NCBI RefSeq assembly: GCF_003994415.1
Contig: NZ_CP034689.1
Span: 2,170,001 to 2,234,000, forward strand
Source: Achromobacter spanius
GTDB taxonomy: Bacteria > Pseudomonadota > Gammaproteobacteria > Burkholderiales > Burkholderiaceae_B
Reading direction: 5' to 3'
DNA length: 64,000 nucleotides
The notes below the pieces were generated by a model that was not told the DNA's origin, did not search any database, and saw nothing but the letters and a program-made list of their open reading frames with translations. Every line of letters starts with the position of its first letter. The first letter of the stretch is position 1. The translations under genes were made by a program, and so were the position numbers. This document shows positions 19,521 through 27,632 of the stretch, piece by piece.

Positions 19521-19528
19521 GCTAGAAT
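19521..19528 (+). promoter_or_regulatory. Possible promoter for rpsU-dnaG-rpoD
   Basis: An extended -10-like element (TGCTAGAAT, hexamer 19523-19528) lies in the 383-bp region 19444-19826 before rpsU. The -35 is poor. That region also holds a G5/C5 hairpin around 19466-19496 without a T run. I see no gene in it. Confidence 0.3.
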
Positions 19529-19826
19529 CGCTGGTTATCGCTAAACCGAACTTGGCTTGTTACTCTTTGGGTAGTCTTTGGGTAACGGAAACAGCCAGCG
19601 GAAATCCGAGAAAAACGTAAAAACGGCAAGAAGTGGGTCGTGCATCTGGTACTGCTGAAGCAGCGCTGCATGTTTTCCTGCTACGTCATTTTTCAAGAGC
19701 TCGGGTTGCGCTTTCAAAGGTTCCACGTTCCGCGGTTATCGCGGACCTGGACCCGCGCAGCGTTGCTGGTAAGCAAGCCAGGTTTGTCATCAACTTTTGT
19801 TACCCTACAAGCAGGCCAATCACTTT

Positions 19827-20039
19827 ATGCCTATCGTTCGACTGAAGGAAAACGAACCGTTTGAAGCCGCTCTGCGCCGCTTCAAGCGCACCATCGAAAA
19901 GACCGGTTTGCTCACCGAGCTGCGTTCGCGCGAGTTCTATGAGAAGCCCACGGCTGAGCGCAAGCGCAAGCATGCCGCCGCCGTGAAGCGCCACTACAAG
20001 CGCATCCGTAGCCAACAACTGCCCCCGCGCCTGTATTGA
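19827..20039 (+). CDS. rpsU: 30S ribosomal protein S21
   Basis: Small-subunit protein involved in initiation. 70 residues starting MPIVRLKENEPFEAALRRFK and ending in the Lys/Arg-rich tail. An upstream in-frame start at 19797 would add ten residues not present in the family. First gene of the macromolecular synthesis operon. Confidence 0.97.
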   Translation: MPIVRLKENEPFEAALRRFKRTIEKTGLLTELRSREFYEKPTAERKRKHAAAVKRHYKRIRSQQLPPRLY

Positions 20040-20058
20040 TTTTTGATTCCCGAATCTA

Positions 20059-22119
20059 TTGATTCCAGAATCATTCATCCAGGATCTACTCGCCCGAGTC
20101 GACGTCGTCGACGTAGTCGGGCGATATGTGCAGTTGCGAAAGGGTGGGGCCAACTTGCTTGGCCTGTGTCCCTTTCATAACGAAAAAAGTCCGTCATTCA
20201 CTGTCAGCCCCACCAAGCAGTTTTATCACTGCTTCGGCTGTGGAGCACACGGCAGCGCCATCACTTTCCTGATGGAACATACGGGTACCAGTTTCCCCGA
20301 AGCCGTGCGCACGCTCGCGGCTTCGGCGGGAATGACGGTTCCCGAAGAAAATCGCAGTCCACGCCAACAGCAGGAATCCGCGCGCCGCAAGGCCGAGGAA
20401 TCCCGCCATACACAGGTGCTGGATGCCGCCCAGGCGCATTATCTGAAACAGTTGCGAGCATCGCCCGCTGCGATCCGCTACCTGAAACAGCGCGGCCTGA
20501 CCGGCGAAATCGCGGCGCATTTCGGCTTGGGGTGGTCAGGCACGGATCGCCACGGCTTGTCGCAGGTTTTTCCCAATTACGAAGATCCCACGCTGGTGGA
20601 GTCAGGACTTGTCATCGAATCCGAAGACGGCCGTCGCTATGACCGCTTTCGCGAGCGCGTCATGTTTCCGATCCGCAATGCGCGGGGTAGTCTCATCGGA
20701 TTTGGCGGGCGCATCATCGGTAAGGGCGAGCCCAAATACCTGAATTCCCCCGAGACGCCGCTGTTCTCCAAGGGACACGAGCTTTATGGTCTGTGGGAAG
20801 CGCGCCAAGCCATTCGGCAGGAAGGTCTGGTGATCGTGGTTGAAGGGTACATGGACGTGGTGGGCTTGGCGCAGCAGGGCATCGCCAACGCGGTCGCCAC
20901 GCTGGGTACGGCGACCACACCGGACCACGTAAAAAAGCTGTTGCGCGCAAGCGATAAGGTCATTTTCAGTTTCGACGGGGATGGAGCGGGTCGCCGGGCT
21001 GCCTGGCGGGCATTGCAGGCTTGTCTGCCTGTGCTACGCGACGATATCGCGATACGCTTTTTGTTTTTGCCGTCGGAACACGATCCCGATTCTTACGTCC
21101 GCGAATTGGGCGCCGAAGCGTTTCGAGCCTGCTTGGGCGATGCGGTGGCGCTTTCGCGTTTCCTGTTGGATGAGTTGGCCTCGCGCCATAACATGTCCGA
21201 AGCGGAAGGGCGCGCCAGTTGCCTGCACGAAGCCAAGCCTTTGCTGGCGACGATTCCCGAGTGCGCGTTGCGCGTTCAAATCGAACGCGAAATGGCCAAG
21301 CTGGTGCAACTGACGCCCGAGGAAATGGCACAGATTCTGGCCCAGCAGCCCGCCAAGCCTTTTGCGCCGGCCGGGTCCAAGCATCCTTCTGGCGAAGAGG
21401 GCGGCGCAGCAGGAGTTTCTGGCTCGGATCATGATGGCGGGCACTCGGATATGGGTTACGACTTTGCCGGGCATGATTTTCAGGACATTCCCGCCGACGA
21501 GCCTGACTATGCCGAATACGGACATATTCCGTTGCAAGGCGCTGAAATGCTTGGCGCTAGCGGCCAAAGGGCGGCTGGAAAACCCGAATGGAAGAGCAAA
21601 GGCGACTGGAAGGGCAAGAGCGACTGGAAGGGCGGGAAGGGCAACTGGAAGGGGCGCCGGGACAATGATGTCGGTGGTTTCGAAGGGCGCCGCACGATGC
21701 CGTCGCTGGCCAAGCGTTTGCTGGGTCTTTTGCTGGCCCACCCCGAATTAGTGGACTCCATGGGCGATCAGCAGCTTGAAGTCATCGACCATGGCCCCCA
21801 TCTAGGTTTGGTAAGAGACCTGATCATGCTGGCCCAATCCAGCGGTGCGCGCCATGTGGGTGCCCTGCTGGAGGCCGCCGAGCCAGATTCGGACTTGGCG
21901 ACCGTCTTGAAGGGGCTGCGCGCGGACATCTTGTCGCAGGAAGATCTGCCCGACCCGCAAACCGAATGGGATGACGCATTGCGGCGTATTGAATTCGATT
22001 CAGCCAAGCTCGAAATGGCCAAGCTGGCATCCACCGGGCTGGCCACGGAAGAAGCGCGCAAGCGCTACCTGGAGCTCTCGGGCAGAATGGCCGTGCTGAA
22101 AAATGCCGGGATACGTTAA
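20059..22119 (+). CDS. dnaG: DNA primase DnaG
   Basis: Makes RNA primers at the replication fork. 686 residues: CHC2 zinc finger (Cys37, His40, Cys58, Cys61), TOPRIM domain (VVEGYMDVVGL and FDGDGAGRRAAWRA) and a C-terminal DnaB-interaction domain. The start is TTG, 19 bp after rpsU; a rare start fits the low expression known for primase. The linker ahead of the C-terminal domain holds repeated Trp-Lys-Gly units (around 21,590-21,660), an uncommon low-complexity insertion. Confidence 0.95.
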   Translation: MIPESFIQDLLARVDVVDVVGRYVQLRKGGANLLGLCPFHNEKSPSFTVSPTKQFYHCFGCGAHGSAITFLMEHTGTSFPEAVRTLAASAGMTVPEENRSPRQQQESARRKAEESRHTQVLDAAQAHYLKQLRASPAAIRYLKQRGLTGEIAAHFGLGWSGTDRHGLSQVFPNYEDPTLVESGLVIESEDGRRYDRFRERVMFPIRNARGSLIGFGGRIIGKGEPKYLNSPETPLFSKGHELYGLWEARQAIRQEGLVIVVEGYMDVVGLAQQGIANAVATLGTATTPDHVKKLLRASDKVIFSFDGDGAGRRAAWRALQACLPVLRDDIAIRFLFLPSEHDPDSYVRELGAEAFRACLGDAVALSRFLLDELASRHNMSEAEGRASCLHEAKPLLATIPECALRVQIEREMAKLVQLTPEEMAQILAQQPAKPFAPAGSKHPSGEEGGAAGVSGSDHDGGHSDMGYDFAGHDFQDIPADEPDYAEYGHIPLQGAEMLGASGQRAAGKPEWKSKGDWKGKSDWKGGKGNWKGRRDNDVGGFEGRRTMPSLAKRLLGLLLAHPELVDSMGDQQLEVIDHGPHLGLVRDLIMLAQSSGARHVGALLEAAEPDSDLATVLKGLRADILSQEDLPDPQTEWDDALRRIEFDSAKLEMAKLASTGLATEEARKRYLELSGRMAVLKNAGIR

Positions 22120-22851
22120 ATGCGCTAAAATCAAAGGTTGTCCGTTGGCAGTTGCCGTCGGCTCGTTTGCAATTGAACTCAGTTGAACTGAAGCTGAATT
22201 GTTGGACTGCGTTGAAAGTCCCGACGAGCACGAACTCGGCAAATCCGACGGAATCAAATCAGGATGGCGCGATCTAATTCTGAAGTGATGTAGATGGCAG
22301 CATTGGTAGAGCGTAGCGGTAGAGCTGTAGCAGCAATAGAGTATCGGTGCTGGGAAAAGAGCACTAGAGAAAAAGCACTAAGAAATTGGAATCGGCATTG
22401 AAAATTGGCCGCAGTGTTTAACCGCAGCGGTCGAAATTGTTACATCATTAAATTATTATGGCCAATGGCTGATAGCCAAAGGCTGAGCGGTGAATCAGGC
22501 AGTTCAACGGCGAGCATTTTTGCGTAGCGTTAGTGGTCTGGGTGCTGTGTCTACATAGCTGCTAGGGGCAATGACCCCATAAGCAAGCAAAGCCTATTTA
22601 TAGGCAGGCAGCCCCCCCAACGCCCGGAATCCGTCGCGGAATGAGGTTATGCACGTGAAGCGCCCGAACGGTATTGCACCGCCACGTCGCCAAACGGGTT
22701 CGAAAGAACTGGCGCTGCGAACAACGCAGCCGCGTGATCTTCGCCGATTTATCTGTTTTACCCGTAGCTGCGTCGCGCTAGGCCACTGTCTGGCGTGGTG
22801 CTTGCGCGGTGCAACATGCCCAAACGGGTTGCGACGACCACGGAAGCGACT
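22120..22851 (+). other. Long dnaG-rpoD intergenic region, no gene seen
   Basis: About 730 bp without a convincing gene. Short open frames here lack family character. Base composition is lower in GC than the flanks, with T/A-rich stretches and repeated GTAG/AGAG words around 22,290-22,350. GCCTATTTATAGGC at 22592-22605 is a perfect 14-bp palindrome. It probably holds rpoD promoters and a long leader, but I cannot place them. Confidence 0.5.
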
Positions 22852-25131
22852 ATGACCAAATCCACCGGCAAATCCTCCTCTGCAATTGATGCGGCTGAAA
22901 TCAAGGCCCCCGCGGCCAAGCGCGCCGTAAGCATGGCGGCGGAAAAAGCGCCCGCCAAGACGGCGGTGAAGGTCGCCAAGCCTGCTGCTGTCAAAACGGC
23001 TGCCAAGAAGGCAACCAAGACGGCTGCGGCTGACAAGCCCGAAAAAGTGACGAAGGCTCGCGCCAAGAAGGCTGAGGACAAGCTCGCCGACCTGGTGGGC
23101 GGCAGCGCCCCTCGCTCGGGCCCGGTCCCGAGCGGTCGCCGCCCGGGACGTCCCGCCAAGAACGCCAACAACGATTCCGACGGTTTCGACGACACGATGG
23201 ACGGCGAAGGCGAAGTCCTGCCCGATCTGAAGCCGCCCAAGCGTGGTGGCAAGCGTGGCAAGGCCGATCCCAAGGATCTGATCGCCCGCGGCCCGGTCAC
23301 GCCGGAAGAATACGAAGCGCGCCGCAACCGCCTGAAGCAGTTGATCAAGCTGGGCAAAGATCGCGGCTACCTGACGTACGGCGAAATCAACGACCATCTG
23401 CCTGATGACTTGGTGGATGCCGAAGCCATTGACGGCATCATCAGCACGTTCAGCGATATGGGTATCGCGGTCTATGATCAGGCACCCGACGCCGAAACTC
23501 TGCTGATGAGCGAGAACGCGCCGGTCGCGTCCAACGACGACGACGTCGAAGACGAAGCCGAAGCCGCGCTCACCACCGTGGATTCCGATTTCGGCCGCAC
23601 CACCGACCCCGTCCGTATGTACATGCGCGAAATGGGTTCGGTCGAGCTGCTGACTCGCGAAGGCGAAATCGAAATCGCCAAACGCATCGAAGACGGCTTG
23701 AAGCACATGGTCATGGCCATTTCGGCCTGCCCGACCACGATCAACGAGATTCTTGCCCACATCCTGCGCGTGCGTGAAGGCCAGGCGCAGATCGACGAAG
23801 TCGTTGATGGCCTGGTTGATCCGGAAGACGGCGAAGAATACGCTGGCGCCGGTGTTACCGCGGACGAAGACGAAGGCGATGACGGCCCCGCCGGCGGCAT
23901 GTCCAGCAAGCAGCTGGAAGACCTGCGCGTGAAGGCGCTGGCCAAGTTCGACGAAGTGAGCAAGCAGTTCGACAAGATGCGCCTGTCGTACGAGAAGGAC
24001 GGCTACAAGTCGGACATCTACGTGCGCGCCCAGGAATCCATCCAGAACGAACTGATGGGTATCCGCTTCACCGCCAAGATGGTCGAGAAGCTGGCTGACA
24101 CGCTGCGCAGCCAGGTGGAAGAAGTGCGCCAGCTTGAACGCGCCGTCCTGCATACGTGTGTGGACCGTGCCGGCATGCCGCGCTTGCACTTCATCAAGGT
24201 CTTCCCTGGCAACGAAACCAATCTGCAATGGGTGGTCGACGAAGTCGCCGCTGGGCACCCCTACGCCGAGACGCTGGAACGCCAGATTCCCGCTGTTCAG
24301 GAATTGCAGCAGAAGTTGATCGACCTGCAAACGCGCGTCGTGCTGCCGCTTAAGGACTTGAAGGACGTCAACAAGCGCATGGCCACTGGCGAAGCCAAGG
24401 CTCGCAAGGCCAAGCGCGAAATGACCGAGGCCAACCTGCGTCTGGTGATCTCGATTGCGAAGAAGTACACGAACCGTGGCCTGCAGTTCCTGGATTTGAT
24501 CCAGGAAGGCAACATTGGTTTGATGAAGGCCGTGGACAAGTTCGAATACCGTCGCGGCTACAAGTTCTCGACGTACGCCACGTGGTGGATTCGTCAGGCC
24601 ATCACGCGTTCCATCGCCGACCAGGCGCGCACCATCCGTATCCCGGTTCACATGATCGAAACGATCAACAAGATGAACCGGATCAGCCGTCAGATTTTGC
24701 AGGAAACCGGCGCCGAGCCGGATCCCGCGACCCTGGCGCAGAAGATGGACATGCCCGAGGACAAGATCCGCAAGATCTTGAAGATCGCCAAGGAACCGAT
24801 CTCGATGGAGACGCCGATTGGTGACGACGATGACTCGCACCTGGGTGATTTCATTGAAGACACCTCGACCCTGGCGCCGTCGGATGCGGCCTTGCATGGT
24901 TCCATGCGTGATGTGGTCAAGGAAGTGCTAGACTCTCTCACCCCGCGTGAAGCCAAGGTTCTGCGTATGCGTTTCGGTATCGAAATGAGCACCGACCAGA
25001 CCCTGGAAGAAGTGGGCAAGCAGTTCGACGTCACTCGCGAGCGCATTCGCCAAATAGAGGCTAAAGCGCTGCGCAAGCTGCGTCACCCCAGCCGGGCCGA
25101 TAAGCTGAAGAGCTTCCTGGAAGGGCAGTAA
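22852..25131 (+). CDS. rpoD: RNA polymerase primary sigma factor RpoD (sigma-70)
   Basis: Directs RNA polymerase to housekeeping promoters. 759 residues: an Ala/Lys-rich N-terminal extension (about 1-110), region 1.1, the non-conserved region, region 2 (YKFSTYATWWIRQAITRSIA), region 3, and region 4 with TLEEVGKQFDVTRERIRQIE. I chose the ATG at 22852, behind GGAAG; an ATG at 22816 is possible. The Ala/Lys-rich head is longer than in E. coli but usual for Bordetella-type RpoD. Confidence 0.96.
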   Translation: MTKSTGKSSSAIDAAEIKAPAAKRAVSMAAEKAPAKTAVKVAKPAAVKTAAKKATKTAAADKPEKVTKARAKKAEDKLADLVGGSAPRSGPVPSGRRPGRPAKNANNDSDGFDDTMDGEGEVLPDLKPPKRGGKRGKADPKDLIARGPVTPEEYEARRNRLKQLIKLGKDRGYLTYGEINDHLPDDLVDAEAIDGIISTFSDMGIAVYDQAPDAETLLMSENAPVASNDDDVEDEAEAALTTVDSDFGRTTDPVRMYMREMGSVELLTREGEIEIAKRIEDGLKHMVMAISACPTTINEILAHILRVREGQAQIDEVVDGLVDPEDGEEYAGAGVTADEDEGDDGPAGGMSSKQLEDLRVKALAKFDEVSKQFDKMRLSYEKDGYKSDIYVRAQESIQNELMGIRFTAKMVEKLADTLRSQVEEVRQLERAVLHTCVDRAGMPRLHFIKVFPGNETNLQWVVDEVAAGHPYAETLERQIPAVQELQQKLIDLQTRVVLPLKDLKDVNKRMATGEAKARKAKREMTEANLRLVISIAKKYTNRGLQFLDLIQEGNIGLMKAVDKFEYRRGYKFSTYATWWIRQAITRSIADQARTIRIPVHMIETINKMNRISRQILQETGAEPDPATLAQKMDMPEDKIRKILKIAKEPISMETPIGDDDDSHLGDFIEDTSTLAPSDAALHGSMRDVVKEVLDSLTPREAKVLRMRFGIEMSTDQTLEEVGKQFDVTRERIRQIEAKALRKLRHPSRADKLKSFLEGQ

Positions 25132-25140
25132 TCGTTTCCT

Positions 25141-25220
<80 letters not shown>

Positions 25221-25225
25221 TATTG

Positions 25226-25268
25226 ACGCGGGTTTGCGTGGAGTTTCACGCAACCCGCGTTTTCTTTT
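25226..25268 (+). terminator. Terminator just past the tRNA, inside prophage 1
   Basis: Stem ACGCGGGTTTGCGTG / CACGCAACCCGCGT (one bulge) with loop GAGTTT, followed by TTTCTTTT. It starts six bases after the att core, so it is phage DNA that now ends tRNA transcription. The integrase stop codon lies in the hairpin, which may work in both directions. Confidence 0.8.
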
Positions 25269-25945
25269 GGTGGGGGATTTTTCGACCGATCTTGCCAATT
25301 GCCCCACGCAGCGAGTTTGTGGCGAGATGGGCATAGCGCTTTGTGCTTTGCGCTGATCGATGCCCCAGGACCGCGCCCACGGTATACAGGTCCACGTCCG
25401 CATTGATCATGGCGCTGGCGGCGCTATGGCCTAGGTCGTGGAACCGCAGATGCCCAAGGCCCACCGCGCGCGCTGCCGCCTTGAATTCTTTGGACATGGA
25501 AAAGCCGTTGCGCAGGGCGACCCGGGCGGCAGCCGCAATCTTTGGGTGGATCGGGATGTGCCGCGGGGAATCGTTCTTCGTGTCCGTCAGCTTGAAAAGC
25601 CCAACCTCGCGCGTGGCCCGGATGATCTCTGCCATTCTCATGCCGCTGTAGAACGCGATGCGGATTGCCGCCCTGGACGGTCGACACCGGCAGGCGCGCG
25701 CGATAGCCAGCATCTGGACGCGGCTGGCGAATTCCTGGCGCTCGTTGCGTACCGTCGGGACGATTACGCGCTCTGCGGGGTCGTGTTCGCACATCCGGTG
25801 GTGCTTCCAGCCATATCTGCATGCGCTGGTCAGGTAGCGAATGCGGTTGCGCACGGTGGCCGGCGCCAAGGGATCGCCGTTCGCCTTCTTCGCCTTGGCG
25901 GCGTAGAACTTGCAGGCTTTGACGTCACCCCCGTTTCGCAGCAGT
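25246..25945 (-). pseudogene. Prophage 1 tyrosine integrase, 3' fragment
   Basis: C-terminal part (about 230 residues) of a tyrosine recombinase. I see the first catalytic arginine (SGMRMAEI), the LGHRSAQ box and the nucleophile in STKRYAHL. The second arginine motif reads HDLGHSAAS where the family has HxLR, so this copy carries Gly for the catalytic Arg. The N-terminal part is missing: the frame runs into the IS3 element at 25946, where the first twenty or so residues of the open frame are IS sequence. Inactive by both criteria. Confidence 0.9.
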
Positions 25946-25951
25946 TGAAAA

Positions 25952-26776
25952 CTAGAATTCGGTCGGCTCAGGCAGGCTGACCTGCTGTGTTTTGGCGTAT
26001 TCACTCGGGGTCAGCATGCCGAGCGAGCCATGGGGTCGGTGGTCATTGTAATCAGCACGCCATGCTTCAATGACCGTCTTCGCATGCTCAAGCGATAGGA
26101 ATTCATGCGCGTTCAGGCACTCATCCCGTAGCCGGCCGTTAAACGACTCGCAAAGGCCGTTATCTGTGGGTTTGCCCGGCCGAGTGAAGTCCAACAACAC
26201 TTTGTTCTCCCAAGCCCATAAATCCAGTGCTTTGGACGTGAATTCTGTTCCATGGTCGACGGTGATACTGGCCGGCAAAGCAACCCTCTTGGCGACTCGA
26301 TCAAGCGCCTGAACCACGCTGTCACCGGTTAGCCGAAAACCCACCTCCAACACGGGACTCTCACGACTCCAGTTATCCACGACGGTCAGCACCCGAAACG
26401 CTCGCCCGTCAGCTAATTGATCATGCACGAAATCCATGCTCCAGCGCTGCCCAGCACCTGTTGGTTGCGGTGCGGGCCCCCGATGCAGACTCAACCGCTT
26501 ATTGCGGCGGACGCGCATCCGAACCTGCAGCCCTTCCAAGCGGTACAGGCGATGGACTCGCTTGAGATTGACCTGCCAACCTTCTCGGCGCAAAAGGATA
26601 TGAATCCGCTCATAACCAAATCTCGGTCTGCTCATCGCGATGTCTCGAATGCGCATTCGCAATGCCGACTGATCTCGCGCGCTGCTTTTGCGATACCAAC
26701 TGCCGCTGGAAAATTGACCCGGCCGACACGCCCTCTGGACACTTACCTGATGCACGTCCAGAATCCATTGAACCAC
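25952..26776 (-). CDS. IS3-family transposase OrfB (DDE integrase domain)
   Basis: Catalytic half of the transposase, 274 residues as an open frame beginning at a GTG. The DDE residues are in SMDFVHDQ, DHGTEFTS and ESFNGRLRDE. An HTH_21-like region (RPRFGYERIHILLRREG) precedes them. It is normally made as OrfAB by a -1 frameshift from orfA; the frame upstream of 26776 is continuous with the slippery site. No stop or deletion is visible, so the enzyme may be intact. Confidence 0.93.
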   Translation of the reverse strand: MVQWILDVHQVSVQRACRPGQFSSGSWYRKSSARDQSALRMRIRDIAMSRPRFGYERIHILLRREGWQVNLKRVHRLYRLEGLQVRMRVRRNKRLSLHRGPAPQPTGAGQRWSMDFVHDQLADGRAFRVLTVVDNWSRESPVLEVGFRLTGDSVVQALDRVAKRVALPASITVDHGTEFTSKALDLWAWENKVLLDFTRPGKPTDNGLCESFNGRLRDECLNAHEFLSLEHAKTVIEAWRADYNDHRPHGSLGMLTPSEYAKTQQVSLPEPTEF

Positions 26777-26796
26777 CTCCCGGCGGCGTGTCGGCG

Positions 26797-27063
26797 TCAG
26801 ACCTTTTTTCGGATCACGTCCTGCAGAATATGCTTGTCCAAAGTCAGGTCGGCCACAACCCGCTTGAGCCTCGCGTTTTCCTCTTCAAGCTGGCGCAGCC
26901 GACGAATCTCGCTAGCCGCAAGATCGCCGTACTTCTTCCTCCAGTTGTAGAACGTCGCCTCTGATATCCCCAATCCGCGGCAGACATCCGATACAGGCGT
27001 ACCGGCTTCTGCTTGGCGCAGTGCGTATGTCACTTGCGCCTCGGTATAGCGTGACTTCTTCAT
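26797..27063 (-). CDS. IS3-family transposase OrfA (helix-turn-helix)
   Basis: 88 residues from MKKSRYTEAQVTYALRQAE, with an HTH (VSDVCRGLGISEATFYNWRKK) and a leucine-zipper-like helix. The sequence A-AAA-AAG at 26809-26803 (read on the minus strand) is the standard -1 slippery heptamer and leads into the orfB frame just before the orfA stop. Confidence 0.93.
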   Translation of the reverse strand: MKKSRYTEAQVTYALRQAEAGTPVSDVCRGLGISEATFYNWRKKYGDLAASEIRRLRQLEEENARLKRVVADLTLDKHILQDVIRKKV

Positions 27064-27117
27064 CGCGTCCTGCTCCTTCTTCAAAAAGAGCCTGAAGCGA
27101 CCTTACTCTAGTTTTGA

Positions 27118-27622
27118 GATACCCACGTTTTTTGGGAGAACGTCACACGCGGGTGCAATTCCGGCCGGAGGTGTTGAGATCTCGGACGTAGATTTCAAGA
27201 GATCGGTCGTGGAGTCGGATGGGGTGTGGGCGCTGGGGGAAAAGGGTGGGCTGGAGAAAAAACCTCAAGCCCCGCGGTCCCTTCAGGAGGCCAAGGTACA
27301 GAAAATTTATGATATTGACCTGGCCTTTGAACAAGAAGCCGCGATCCTCATTTCCGGATACCCATCTTCCGAGCGGCTCACGTGGCCCGCCCAGCAAGCC
27401 GAAGCGCTCGCGTGGAAGGCGGACCCCGCCGCCTCTACTCCGTACCTGGATAGCTTGGCCGCGGCGCGTGGGATAGATGCTGCGGATATGCGGAAAAGGA
27501 CGCTGGATCAAATAGAGTTGTTTATGACTGCCAGCGGTCCGATGCTGGGCAAACGGCAGCGTCTCAGGGACGAAGTCAACCAAGCTAAGAGCGTTGAGGA
27601 ATTGAACGCGATTACTTGGTAG
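27118..27622 (+). pseudogene. Prophage 1 tail (fibre-assembly-like) protein, 3' fragment
   Basis: The plus frame is open from the IS boundary to a stop at 27622. It reads AGAIPAGGVEISDVDF, then VQKIYDIDLAFEQEA, and ends KSVEELNAITW, which resembles the C-terminal part of tail-associated phage proteins that follow fibre genes. A start at GTG 27209 would give 137 residues, but the similarity begins earlier, so the 5' end was probably lost with the IS. Family naming is by recognition only. Confidence 0.6.
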
Positions 27623-27632
27623 AGCAGGCAGG

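Larger units (their letters stand above)
25946..27117 (-). mobile_element. IS3-family insertion sequence
   Basis: About 1.17 kb with imperfect 27-bp terminal inverted repeats (21 of 27 match by eye; core AAAACTAGA at both ends). It encodes OrfA and OrfB with a DDE transposase, resembling the IS407/IS2-like groups. The flanking bases do not form a target duplication (CAGT on the left, GATA on the right). The interrupted genes on the two sides differ, pointing to an adjacent deletion. Confidence 0.88.
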
